Origin: Vibrio sagamiensis NBRC 104589
GTDB lineage: Bacteria > Pseudomonadota > Gammaproteobacteria > Enterobacterales > Vibrionaceae
Assembly (NCBI RefSeq): GCF_007990935.1
Contig: NZ_BJXJ01000007.1
Coordinates: 1-64,000 of the forward strand
Direction: 5' to 3'
Length of the DNA: 64,000 bases
The notes below the pieces were generated by a model. It was not told the origin of the DNA, did not search any database, and saw nothing but the letters and a program-made list of their open reading frames with translations. Positions 1 to 8,208 of this stretch are shown piece by piece. Each line of letters starts with the position of its first letter. Positions within the stretch are counted from its first letter, which is position 1. The position numbers and the translations under genes were made by a program.

Positions 1-288
1 TTTTATGCATTTTTCAGCATGCTTTAGAAAGGTTTTCCCAGCTCCTCTCTCAAGTCCGGGGCGAATCATAGCAAACTCTTTCAAGCTGTAAAGCGTTTTT
101 CTTGTGTTTTCATATTGAATGCTGCCTTTTTGGGCAAAGACACTAAAAAGTCAACATTTTGTGTGTACTTTATACAAAGGAGCCACTTATTTTTTACTTG
201 TATTTACACTAATTGACGTTGTTATTTGTATCAGCTGGTAAAATGTATTGAGTTTACTAACATTAATTTTTTATCTGTGTCGAAAGTT
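1..288. other. Intergenic region at the window edge
   Basis: I see no convincing gene here. The stretch leads into the RND efflux operon and presumably holds its promoter. No clear operator palindrome or terminator stands out by eye. Confidence 0.4.
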
Positions 289-1371
289 ATGAGCATTAGA
301 ACCTGTTTATCTGTCTTTACTTTGTCTATTGTAATGGCGTCGCCAAATGTTATGGCATCCAAGCGCCAAACCTCGGTTTTGACCGTGGTAACCGAAGTCG
401 TCGAGGCTCATGAGATTAATCAATCATTGTCTTTGATTGGAAAAGTCAAAGCGGCACAATCTGTGGTTATCGAACCAGAAGTTGCTGGTAAGGTGAAAAC
501 AATAGCCATAAAAGCAAATCAAAATGTTGAAGAAAATCAACTGTTAATTCTTTTGAATGATGATAAAGCGCAAGCAACCTTGGCGGAAGCCAATGCATAT
601 TTAAAAGATGAGCAACGCAAGTTGACGGAATTCAACAAGCTGGTCAAAAGAAACGCCATTACGCAAACAGAAATCGATGCCCAGCAGACCAGTGTTGCCA
701 TTGCTAAAGCTCGGTTAAACGCTGCTAAGGCTGACTTGGCTGACCTTCAGATCCGTGCTCCTTTTGCTGGTACTGTCGGCTTCGTTAACTTTAGTAAAGG
801 GAAAATGGTCAGTACTGGCACCGAACTACTGACATTAGATAATTTGTCACAGATGGAGTTGGATTTGCATGTTCCAGAGCGCTACTTATCGATGTTGTCT
901 GTTGGTATGCAAGTTCACGCCACATCAAGTGCATGGGAAGGGCAAGATTTTATTGGCGAAGTGATTGCGATCGACACCAGAATCAATGAAGAAACATTGA
1001 ATCTGCGTATCCGAATTCAGTTTGATAACCCAGATCAGCATTTAAAGCCTGGTATGCTCATGCAAGCAGCACTGGTTTTCCCTGCTCTAAAAGCCCCGAT
1101 TATTCCAGTACAAGCTTTAGAATACTCAGGGACTAAGCGTTATGTATACGTTATCGACAATCAAAATACGGCCAAACGTCAAGAAGTCTTTCTAGGCGCG
1201 AGGGTCGGTAACGAAGTTGTGATCGAGTCTGGAGTCGAAATTGGTGAAAGCATTGTTGTTCAGGGTATCGTAAACATGCGAGATGGTGTGCAAGTTAAAG
1301 AAATTGTTGCGCCAGGTAAAGTCAGCCAGAATAAGACGGTAGAGGATCAATCTGGAGAGGGCGTGAACTGA
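289..1371 (+). CDS. RND efflux periplasmic adaptor (membrane fusion protein)
   Basis: This is the periplasmic adaptor that links an inner-membrane RND pump to an outer-membrane channel such as TolC. The protein opens with a signal sequence (MSIRTCLSVF...), followed by the split lipoyl/barrel-sandwich hybrid: a first half with VIEPEVAGKV and a second half with IRAPFAGTVG. These flank an alpha-helical hairpin, and beta-barrel and membrane-proximal domains follow. The frame is open upstream to a TTG at 226, but the signal peptide starts at the ATG at 289, giving about 360 residues. The stop codon overlaps the ATG of the pump gene, so the two are translationally coupled. No outer-membrane channel gene is nearby. 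It resembles Vibrio Vex-type adaptors, but I cannot say which Vex system. Confidence 0.88.
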   Translation: MSIRTCLSVFTLSIVMASPNVMASKRQTSVLTVVTEVVEAHEINQSLSLIGKVKAAQSVVIEPEVAGKVKTIAIKANQNVEENQLLILLNDDKAQATLAEANAYLKDEQRKLTEFNKLVKRNAITQTEIDAQQTSVAIAKARLNAAKADLADLQIRAPFAGTVGFVNFSKGKMVSTGTELLTLDNLSQMELDLHVPERYLSMLSVGMQVHATSSAWEGQDFIGEVIAIDTRINEETLNLRIRIQFDNPDQHLKPGMLMQAALVFPALKAPIIPVQALEYSGTKRYVYVIDNQNTAKRQEVFLGARVGNEVVIESGVEIGESIVVQGIVNMRDGVQVKEIVAPGKVSQNKTVEDQSGEGVN

Positions 1372-4300
1372 TGTTTCTCTCTGATATCTCAGTCAAAAGG
1401 CCAGTTGCTGCTTTAGTACTAAGTTTGTTGCTTTGTGTGTTTGGTTTTGTTTCTTTTACTAAGTTAGCCGTGAGAGAAATGCCAGATATTGAAAGTCCTG
1501 TCGTCTCGATCAGCACTCGATACGAAGGAGCCTCCGCAACCATCATAGAAAGCCAAATTACCTCGGTGTTGGAGGATCAATTATCTGGCATTAGTGGTAT
1601 TGATGAGATTAGCTCAACCACTCGTAATAGTATGTCACGTATCACGATCAAATTTGAGCTAGGTTATGATCTCAATACAGGGGTGAGTGATGTACGTGAT
1701 GCAGTGGCTCGAGCGCAGCGCGCACTCCCTTCTGAAGCAGATGATCCTGTGGTGTTTAAAAACAACGGATCAGGTGAAGCGTCTTTGTATATTAACCTTA
1801 GCTCGACCGAAATGGACAGAACGCAGCTGACAGATTACGCAGAGCGTGTGTTAATGAATCGTTTTAGCCTTCTTTCTGGTGTTAGTTCGATTGACCTCTC
1901 TGGCGGCTTGTACAAGGTAATGTACGTTAAATTGAAGCCAGATTTGATGGCAGGTCGCTCAGTGACTGCTTCAGATATTACAGCTGCACTGCGCAGTGAA
2001 AACTTAGAAAGTCCAGGAGGGGAAGTTCGCAACGATTCTACCGTTATGTCGGTAAGAACGGCGCGCACATACAAAACACCGGAAGATTTTCAATATCTGG
2101 TGGTGAAACGGTCCAGCGATCACACGCCAATTTATTTAAAAGATGTCGCCGATGTGTTTATCGGAGCAGAGAATGAAAACTCGACCTTTAAAAGTGATGG
2201 TGTCGTCAATATCAGCTTAGGTGTGATCCCACAATCCGATGCAAATCCACTGGAAGTAGCAGAAGCAGTCCGAGCTGAAGTGGATAAAATGCAGAAGTTT
2301 TTACCAGACGGCACCCGCTTGGCCATTGATTATGATGCGACAGTCTTTATTGAGCGTTCGATTGATGAAGTATACAGCACACTTTTTATTACTGGTGGAC
2401 TGGTGGTTCTTGTGTTGTACATTTTTATTGGTCAAGCTCGTGCCACGTTAATTCCCGCAGTGACCGTTCCTGTATCGTTGATTTCTTCATTTATTGCAGC
2501 TTATTACTTTGGCTTCTCTATTAACTTAATCACTCTAATGGCTTTGATCTTATCTATTGGTTTGGTCGTTGATGATGCCATTGTTGTTGTGGAGAATATT
2601 TATCATCATATTGAGCGGGGAGAATCACCGCTTTTAGCCGCTTATAAAGGAACACGTGAAGTCGGGTTTGCAGTCATAGCGACAACCTTGGTTTTGGTAA
2701 TGGTATTTTTACCGATTTCATTTATGGATGGCATGGTTGGTCTTCTGTTTACTGAATTTTCTGTTTTGTTGGCGATGTCGGTGATTTTTTCTTCTTTGAT
2801 CGCTCTGACTTTGACTCCAGTACTTGGTAGCAGAATCCTAAAAACTAATGTTAAACCTAATCGCTTTAATCAGAGAGTCGATGCTCTGTTCGCTAAGCTG
2901 GAGAGTGGTTATCGCCGATTGTTGGTATCGGCTCTTAAAGCGCGTTGGGCTGCTCCCTTAATCATTATCGCTTGCTTAGGTGGCAGTTATGTGTTGATGA
3001 ATCAAACGCCAGCCCAGTTAACCCCTCAGGAAGATCGCGGGGTTATCTTTGCTTTTGTGCGCGGAGCGGAAGCAACTTCTTACAATCGAATGTCTGACAA
3101 TATGGATATTGTCGAACAGCGTTTGATGCCATTACTTGGTCAGGGATTCTTAAAGTCATTCAGTATCCAAACGCCTGCATTTGGTGGTCAAGCCGGTGAC
3201 CAAACTGGGTTTGTGATCATGATCCTCGATGACTGGAATGAACGCAGTTTGACTGCTCAAGACGCTTTAGGATCGGTACGGAAAGCACTTTCAGGGATCC
3301 CTGATGTGCGAGTATTCCCATTTATGCCGGGTTTTCGTGGTGGTTCAAGTGAGCCCGTACAGTTTGTCTTAGGCGGTTCTAATTACGATGAGCTTATGAC
3401 ATGGGCTGAAATGCTTAAGAGTAAAGCTGAGGCTTCACCAATGATGGAAGGGGCGGAGATTGATTACTCAGAGAAAACCCCAGAGTTGCTGGTATCGGTT
3501 GATAAGCGTCGTGCTGCAGAGCTTGGGGTGAGTGTGCAGGACATATCTGAAACGCTAGAGATTATGCTGGGTGGCAAAAGCGAGACAACGTTTGTCGAGC
3601 GTGGTGAAGAATACGATGTTTACTTACGAGGAGACGAAAACAGTTTTAACAATGCTGAGGATTTGAGCCAGATTTACTTACGTACTGATACCGGCCAGCT
3701 TGTTACGCTAGATACGGTGACTAAAATTGAAGAAGTCGCTGCATCAACCCGCTTGTCGCACTATAACAAACAGAAATCGATCACGATTAAAGCCAACCTT
3801 TCTGATGGTTATACCTTGGGTGAAGCGTTGGACTACCTTGATCAAACAGCCATTGATAATTTGCCTGCGGATATCTCGGTCAGTTACTCAGGTGAATCGA
3901 AAGATTTTAAAGAAAACCAAGCCAGCGTGGTGGTGGTGTTTGCACTGGCTCTATTGGTTGCTTACCTCGTTCTTGCAGCTCAGTTTGAGAGTTTTGTCAA
4001 CCCATTAGTTGTGATGTTTACCGTGCCTATGGGAGTATTCGGAGGGTTCCTTGGCCTTTGGGTGATGGGACAGGGGATGAATATTTACAGTCAGATAGGC
4101 ATGATCATGTTGATTGGTATGGTTACCAAAAATGGTATCTTGATTGTTGAATTTGCTAACCAGTTGCGAGACCGTGGAATTGAGTTTGAGAAAGCCATTA
4201 TAGATGCTGCAGCACGTCGACTTCGCCCTATATTAATGACGGCGTTCACCACATTAGCCGGTGCAATTCCTCTGATTTTATCGACGGGAGCTGGCTACGA

Positions 4301-4484
4301 AAGTCGTGTAGCCGTCGGTACGGTAATTTTCTTTGGAATGGGTTTTGCTACTTTAGTGACATTGTGTGTTATTCCGGCAATGTATCGTTTGATTTCTGCT
4401 ACAACAAGAGCTCCAGGTCATGTGGAAACAGAGCTTAATAAAGCACTGAGTCATGATAGCAAAGGTCGTATCGTACACCCTTAA
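1371..4484 (+). CDS. RND multidrug efflux permease (AcrB/HAE1 family)
   Basis: Inner-membrane, proton- or sodium-driven antiporter of the resistance-nodulation-division family, 1037 residues, the usual size. It begins MFLSDISVKRPV, the standard RND start. It shows twelve predicted membrane segments, two large periplasmic loops, and the paired acidic residues of the proton relay in transmembrane helix 4 (IGLVVDDAIVVVENI). The second half repeats the first (GMVTKNGILIVEF). It overlaps the adaptor stop codon, so the two form one operon. Members of this subclass export varied amphiphilic compounds, but the sequence does not give the substrate. A weak hairpin (4536-4566) without a T-run follows. 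Confidence 0.93.
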   Translation: MFLSDISVKRPVAALVLSLLLCVFGFVSFTKLAVREMPDIESPVVSISTRYEGASATIIESQITSVLEDQLSGISGIDEISSTTRNSMSRITIKFELGYDLNTGVSDVRDAVARAQRALPSEADDPVVFKNNGSGEASLYINLSSTEMDRTQLTDYAERVLMNRFSLLSGVSSIDLSGGLYKVMYVKLKPDLMAGRSVTASDITAALRSENLESPGGEVRNDSTVMSVRTARTYKTPEDFQYLVVKRSSDHTPIYLKDVADVFIGAENENSTFKSDGVVNISLGVIPQSDANPLEVAEAVRAEVDKMQKFLPDGTRLAIDYDATVFIERSIDEVYSTLFITGGLVVLVLYIFIGQARATLIPAVTVPVSLISSFIAAYYFGFSINLITLMALILSIGLVVDDAIVVVENIYHHIERGESPLLAAYKGTREVGFAVIATTLVLVMVFLPISFMDGMVGLLFTEFSVLLAMSVIFSSLIALTLTPVLGSRILKTNVKPNRFNQRVDALFAKLESGYRRLLVSALKARWAAPLIIIACLGGSYVLMNQTPAQLTPQEDRGVIFAFVRGAEATSYNRMSDNMDIVEQRLMPLLGQGFLKSFSIQTPAFGGQAGDQTGFVIMILDDWNERSLTAQDALGSVRKALSGIPDVRVFPFMPGFRGGSSEPVQFVLGGSNYDELMTWAEMLKSKAEASPMMEGAEIDYSEKTPELLVSVDKRRAAELGVSVQDISETLEIMLGGKSETTFVERGEEYDVYLRGDENSFNNAEDLSQIYLRTDTGQLVTLDTVTKIEEVAASTRLSHYNKQKSITIKANLSDGYTLGEALDYLDQTAIDNLPADISVSYSGESKDFKENQASVVVVFALALLVAYLVLAAQFESFVNPLVVMFTVPMGVFGGFLGLWVMGQGMNIYSQIGMIMLIGMVTKNGILIVEFANQLRDRGIEFEKAIIDAAARRLRPILMTAFTTLAGAIPLILSTGAGYESRVAVGTVIFFGMGFATLVTLCVIPAMYRLISATTRAPGHVETELNKALSHDSKGRIVHP

Positions 4485-4535
4485 CGCTTTGTCTATTTTT
4501 GAAGTCAATATCAATGGCTGAAATCAAAACTATGT

Positions 4536-4566
4536 CACCCCAATATCTTGATAGGATGTTGGGGTG
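4536..4566 (+). terminator. Hairpin after the RND operon
   Basis: Perfect 8-bp arms CACCCCAA / TTGGGGTG separated by 15 nt. No T-run follows, so it is at best a weak or factor-dependent terminator. Confidence 0.3.
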
Positions 4567-4659
4567 ATGTGCTTATCTGTTGAGAGTCTTTCTTTAAGAA
4601 TTTACAATGGGTTTGGAATACACCTAGCTAATTGAATAATAGATGAAAAGGAAAATAAT

Positions 4660-4974
4660 GTGGCCGAATTTAAATACAAAAATCTGACTCAAGAAGAACA
4701 AGATAAGCTGGATGCTGCAACATTTCGACGTCTTTTAGCTCATTTAGACGCACACAAAGAAGTCCAGAATATCGACCTGATGATCCATGGTGGTTTTTGT
4801 AGAAACTGCTTTAGTAAATGGTATAAAGCGGAAGCAGAAACATTAGGCGTAGATTTGAATATCGATGATGCTCGTGAACGTGTCTATGGCATGACTTACA
4901 GTGACTGGAAACAGAACCATCAACCTGAAGCAACCCCAGAGCAACTTGCTGCTTTTGAAGCACGACAAAAATAG
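4660..4974 (+). CDS. DUF1244 family protein
   Basis: Small soluble protein of 104 residues with the conserved core of the DUF1244 family: FRRLLAHLDAHKEVQNIDLM followed by GGFCRNCFSKWY, with two cysteines in a C-x2-C arrangement. The family is widespread in proteobacteria and has no assigned biochemical role that I know of. The start is GTG at 4660, placed 7 nt after an AAGGA ribosome binding site; the overlapping ATG two bases earlier is in another frame and stops after a few codons. It appears to be monocistronic, and a strong palindrome (5034-5059) follows it. Confidence 0.85.
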   Translation: MAEFKYKNLTQEEQDKLDAATFRRLLAHLDAHKEVQNIDLMIHGGFCRNCFSKWYKAEAETLGVDLNIDDARERVYGMTYSDWKQNHQPEATPEQLAAFEARQK

Positions 4975-5004
4975 TGTCTCCTATACCAGTATCTCTCCGT
5001 TGAT

Positions 5005-5028
5005 TGTTCGACTAAATGAAGTCGAACA
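5005..5028. repeat. Perfect 9-bp inverted repeat downstream of DUF1244
   Basis: TGTTCGACT and AGTCGAACA arms with a 6-nt loop (AAATGA). It could be an operator or part of a double hairpin with the palindrome that follows. Confidence 0.5.
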
Positions 5029-5033
5029 GTCTT

Positions 5034-5059
5034 AAACTATTACATATATGTAATAGTTT
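5034..5059. terminator. 26-bp perfect palindrome with T-rich tail
   Basis: Arms AAACTATTACATA / TATGTAATAGTTT form a gapless perfect palindrome followed by TTATA. It lies between the DUF1244 stop and the next gene. It could terminate the upstream transcript or act as a dimeric regulator site for the downstream periplasmic protein. The sequence alone does not decide. Confidence 0.45.
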
Positions 5060-5136
5060 TTATAAAAATTACGAATTGTTGATAAAATAATTATTAATTA
5101 ATATCTAGTGGCTAACACAACTAGGAGTTAAAAATA

Positions 5137-5877
5137 ATGAAAAAACAAGTCTTAGCCGCACTATCTTTATCTAGCCTCACTTTTTTTACACAAGCGAATG
5201 TTTGTGAGCAATTGCCCACTCACGCAGAGGTAACCGCTGCTTTAAAAAGTGTTGTTGCAACAACCAGCGATGAGAAAAATGGTGGCCTAGAGTTAAATAT
5301 GTGGGGAACAGTAGTTGCTAGAGATGGCACTGTCTGTATCGTGACAAAAACAGGGGAACATTTTGGTGATCAATGGCCTGGCAGCCGTGTAATTTCTGCA
5401 CAAAAGGCCAATACAGCAAATGCATTTAGCTTACCTAAGCTAGCACTTTCTACTGCAAACTTATGGACAGCGACTCAACCTGGCGGCAGCCTATTCGGTT
5501 TGCAATTTAGTAACCCGGTCGATACTCAAGTTGCTTACAAAGGGAAATCTAAAAACTTTGGCCAAAAAAATGACCCTATGGTGGGCAACCGTATTGGAGG
5601 CGTTAATGTTTTTGGAGGTGGTTTAGCACTTTACAATAAAGAGGGTACTATTATTGGTGGGCTTGGTGTGAGTGGCGATACCTCCTGTGCAGATCATAAT
5701 ATTGCTTGGAAAACTCGCGATGCTTTAAAACTGGATTACGTACCTAGTGGAGTGTCTGAATCAAATGATGACAATATTATCTACGCAAAAGATAATGGCT
5801 TTGCTCATGTGAAGTGTGGAAATGGCGAGCAAGCCATTGCTATTGGTTTGCCACAGAGTTTCCCTACATCAAAATAA
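5137..5877 (+). CDS. Periplasmic GlcG/HbpS-like (DUF336) protein
   Basis: Secreted protein of 246 residues. The N-terminal 20 residues (MKKQVLAALSLSSLTFFTQA) are a Sec signal peptide. The mature part resembles the GlcG/HbpS fold: a conserved VVARDGTVC strand, the helix after SRVISAQKANTANAF, and the Gly-rich GGVNVFGGGLALY / IIGGLGVSGD segment. Family members include heme-binding sensor accessory proteins and poorly characterised glycolate-locus proteins. Three cysteines remain in the mature chain besides the N-terminal one. ATG has an AGGAG-like site (CTAGGAGTT) 8 nt upstream. It is monocistronic, and the gene after it converges on the other strand. Assignment to the family is good; the ligand is unknown. 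Confidence 0.75.
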   Translation: MKKQVLAALSLSSLTFFTQANVCEQLPTHAEVTAALKSVVATTSDEKNGGLELNMWGTVVARDGTVCIVTKTGEHFGDQWPGSRVISAQKANTANAFSLPKLALSTANLWTATQPGGSLFGLQFSNPVDTQVAYKGKSKNFGQKNDPMVGNRIGGVNVFGGGLALYNKEGTIIGGLGVSGDTSCADHNIAWKTRDALKLDYVPSGVSESNDDNIIYAKDNGFAHVKCGNGEQAIAIGLPQSFPTSK

Positions 5878-5971
5878 GCGTGGTTGATATCAAAGATTTT
5901 AAGTTTTTCAATGATCTAAATTCAAATCGCTTTGTGTTAACATTTAGTTAAATTTTCACCAGTAATAAATA

Positions 5972-6051
5972 TATACCCCAGTAACCTCAAGATGCTGTGT
6001 TCAGTGACCTCGCTCTGAATCAATCAAGCATCTTGAGGTCATTTGGGTATA
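5972..6051. repeat. Vibrio dispersed palindrome, complete copy
   Basis: Imperfect 24-bp inverted arms: TATACCCCAGTAACCTCAAG... at the left and the complement ending ...GGTCATTTGGGTATA at the right, with a 32-nt centre. The right arm ends directly against the stop codon of pbpC. It sits between two convergent genes and probably folds as a bidirectional transcription-end structure. Related arms recur at five more places in this window. Confidence 0.75.
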
Positions 6052-8208
6052 TTAGTGAACAGTGATTTCTATTACTTTGCAAGTGACCGTATTACAAGAG
6101 GAGATCCGGTGTTTACCATCAAGTTTATCTAGGTGCAAGGAATCGCCAATCACAGCGTCATCTAGATACCAGCGAACATGTCGACTTGAAGCCCTTAAAT
6201 TTAAAACTTGTCCAGGGTATGGAAAAATATGACTGCCATCCTGTGGCGTTAATATTTCAATTGTTTGTTGATTTTGGCTGGTGCTCTGACGCCATAGTGA
6301 TAACGCTTTAGGCCAATGGTGTATCTGTTCAATTTGGTTATCTGAACGAAGAGTTCTTGGGGTGATGCCATCTATTGTCCAAGCTGTACGTTTGAGCTGG
6401 CATTGTGCTTTGCGCACCCATTTTGCATCCAGCCCACTTGGCCAACAAATATCGGTTTGAACCACCGCCTTCGGCTTGAGTAGGGGGTGTGTATCTATAG
6501 GAAGCAAGTCAAAGACATCAAATAACAGTGGTGCGGCTTGAGTCGCTCCTGTTTGACCAGCATAGGGAGAGCCATTCGGCCTTCCGACCCATACTCCTAC
6601 CGTATAATCGGAGCTGAGCCCTAGTGCCCATGCATCCCTAAAGCCATAACTTGTGCCTGTTTTCCAAGCAATCTTTCGGCCAAATTTGGCTCTAGTGCGG
6701 TCAGGTGGTCGAATATCTTCAAGTATGGTTTTGGTAATCCATGCACTTTCTTTGGTCATAATTGAGGCTTGTTGCACGGTGTCTTGGATACTCATCCTTG
6801 GCTTGATGGCAATCCCTCCTCGGGCAAAGGCGGAATAAAACATGACCAGTTCTCGCAATGAAGAACCACCCCCTCCTAAAGCTACCGTTAAGTTGTTATT
6901 GGGCAAACGTAAGGAAGCATCTAATACCTCGAGTTGTTGAGCAAAACGTTTGACACCTAAGCGATTAAGCAAATAGACAGGGGCAATATTTTTTGAACGT
7001 TGTAGAGCTTCAGCTACGGAAATACTGCCTTGAAATTGCTGGTTAAAGTTCTTTGGTTGGTAATCACCAAAGTTTGTTGGGATATCGAGTAGCAGACTTT
7101 CAGAATGAATCAGTCCAGCTTCTAAGGCATGAGCATAGATGAATGGCTTGAGGGTGGAACCAGGTGAGCGCACTGCTTTAGTCATATCAACATGACCAAA
7201 ACTACGGACATCATCGATATCTAAAGAACCTTTATACGCAATTACTTTGCCAGTTTGATTTTTCATCACAAGCAGTGCAACGGAAAGATTGTGGTTGAGG
7301 CCAGTAAAACGCTGAGCAGTGAGGTCAGAAATATTGGATTGCAAAGCACTGTTAATATAAGTGTCGATTTGCCTTGAGTTTGGATGCGCTTTTTTCAGTT
7401 CTCGCGCTAGAAGAGGTGCATCTTTTTTGATGGGTTTGCGCTGTGAAAGTATCGGCTCTTGCCATAAAAGCTGATACTCCTCCTGAGTGAGCTTGCCATT
7501 TTGAACCAGTCGTCTTAACACTTTATTCCGCGCATTTTTCGCCTGATTTGGATAACGGTCAGGGCGATATCGACTGGGCCTTTGTGGCAAAACCGCCAGT
7601 AGGGCAGATTCGGTAATATTAAGCTCATTAGCAGATTTGCCAAAGTAACGCTGACTGGCTGCTTCAACTCCTTCAATGTTGCCTCCCATTGGTGCAAAAG
7701 TTAAGTAGAGCTCTAGGATCGTTTCTTTGCTGTACTGACTTTCCAGTTGTAAGGCTCTGAATATTTGCACGAGTTTACCGCTGTATGAACGTTCATAAGA
7801 ATATAACAGCCTTGCAACTTGCATGGTTAATGTTGAGCCACCTGAGATCACACGCCCAGAGGTGATGCGTTGACCAACTGCACGAACCAGAGCCGATACA
7901 TCGACACCGCCGTGATTAAAAAAGTGCTTATCCTCATACATCAGCAAGGTATCGATGTATGTTTGTGACACTTTATCTAAGTGGACTGGAGTACGAAATA
8001 TGCCATTCTGGTCGGCAAATTGGCGCAGAACTTGTCCATCGGAGGCAAGTACATTGACCGAATGGTTGGAAGAATGAATTTGAGGCAACGGAAACGCCCA
8101 ATTAAGGGCGCTCCACATTAAGTAAATCAGCAGTGTTGTGGTGAGTACAACAGTTGTAGCGAGTACAACACCGCTAAATCGCTTCACTTTTTGTATTGCT
8201 TTGATCAT
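6052..8208 (-). CDS. pbpC: Penicillin-binding protein 1C
   Basis: Bifunctional class A penicillin-binding protein of 718 residues, anchored by one N-terminal membrane helix. The glycosyltransferase domain carries EDKHFFNHGG and GGSTLTMQVARLL. The transpeptidase domain carries the catalytic SxxK (SPGSTLKP), SxN (SKN) and KTG (WKTGTSYGF) motifs. The C-terminal domain typical of PBP1C (from about residue 630, IEILTPQDG...) ends with a disulfide-capable CNTVTC. The ATG overlaps the stop of the upstream alpha-2-macroglobulin gene by one base (TAATG), the usual genetic pairing of these two proteins, thought to couple wall repair to trapping of attacking proteases. Confidence 0.95.
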   Translation of the reverse strand: MIKAIQKVKRFSGVVLATTVVLTTTLLIYLMWSALNWAFPLPQIHSSNHSVNVLASDGQVLRQFADQNGIFRTPVHLDKVSQTYIDTLLMYEDKHFFNHGGVDVSALVRAVGQRITSGRVISGGSTLTMQVARLLYSYERSYSGKLVQIFRALQLESQYSKETILELYLTFAPMGGNIEGVEAASQRYFGKSANELNITESALLAVLPQRPSRYRPDRYPNQAKNARNKVLRRLVQNGKLTQEEYQLLWQEPILSQRKPIKKDAPLLARELKKAHPNSRQIDTYINSALQSNISDLTAQRFTGLNHNLSVALLVMKNQTGKVIAYKGSLDIDDVRSFGHVDMTKAVRSPGSTLKPFIYAHALEAGLIHSESLLLDIPTNFGDYQPKNFNQQFQGSISVAEALQRSKNIAPVYLLNRLGVKRFAQQLEVLDASLRLPNNNLTVALGGGGSSLRELVMFYSAFARGGIAIKPRMSIQDTVQQASIMTKESAWITKTILEDIRPPDRTRAKFGRKIAWKTGTSYGFRDAWALGLSSDYTVGVWVGRPNGSPYAGQTGATQAAPLLFDVFDLLPIDTHPLLKPKAVVQTDICWPSGLDAKWVRKAQCQLKRTAWTIDGITPRTLRSDNQIEQIHHWPKALSLWRQSTSQNQQTIEILTPQDGSHIFPYPGQVLNLRASSRHVRWYLDDAVIGDSLHLDKLDGKHRISSCNTVTCKVIEITVH

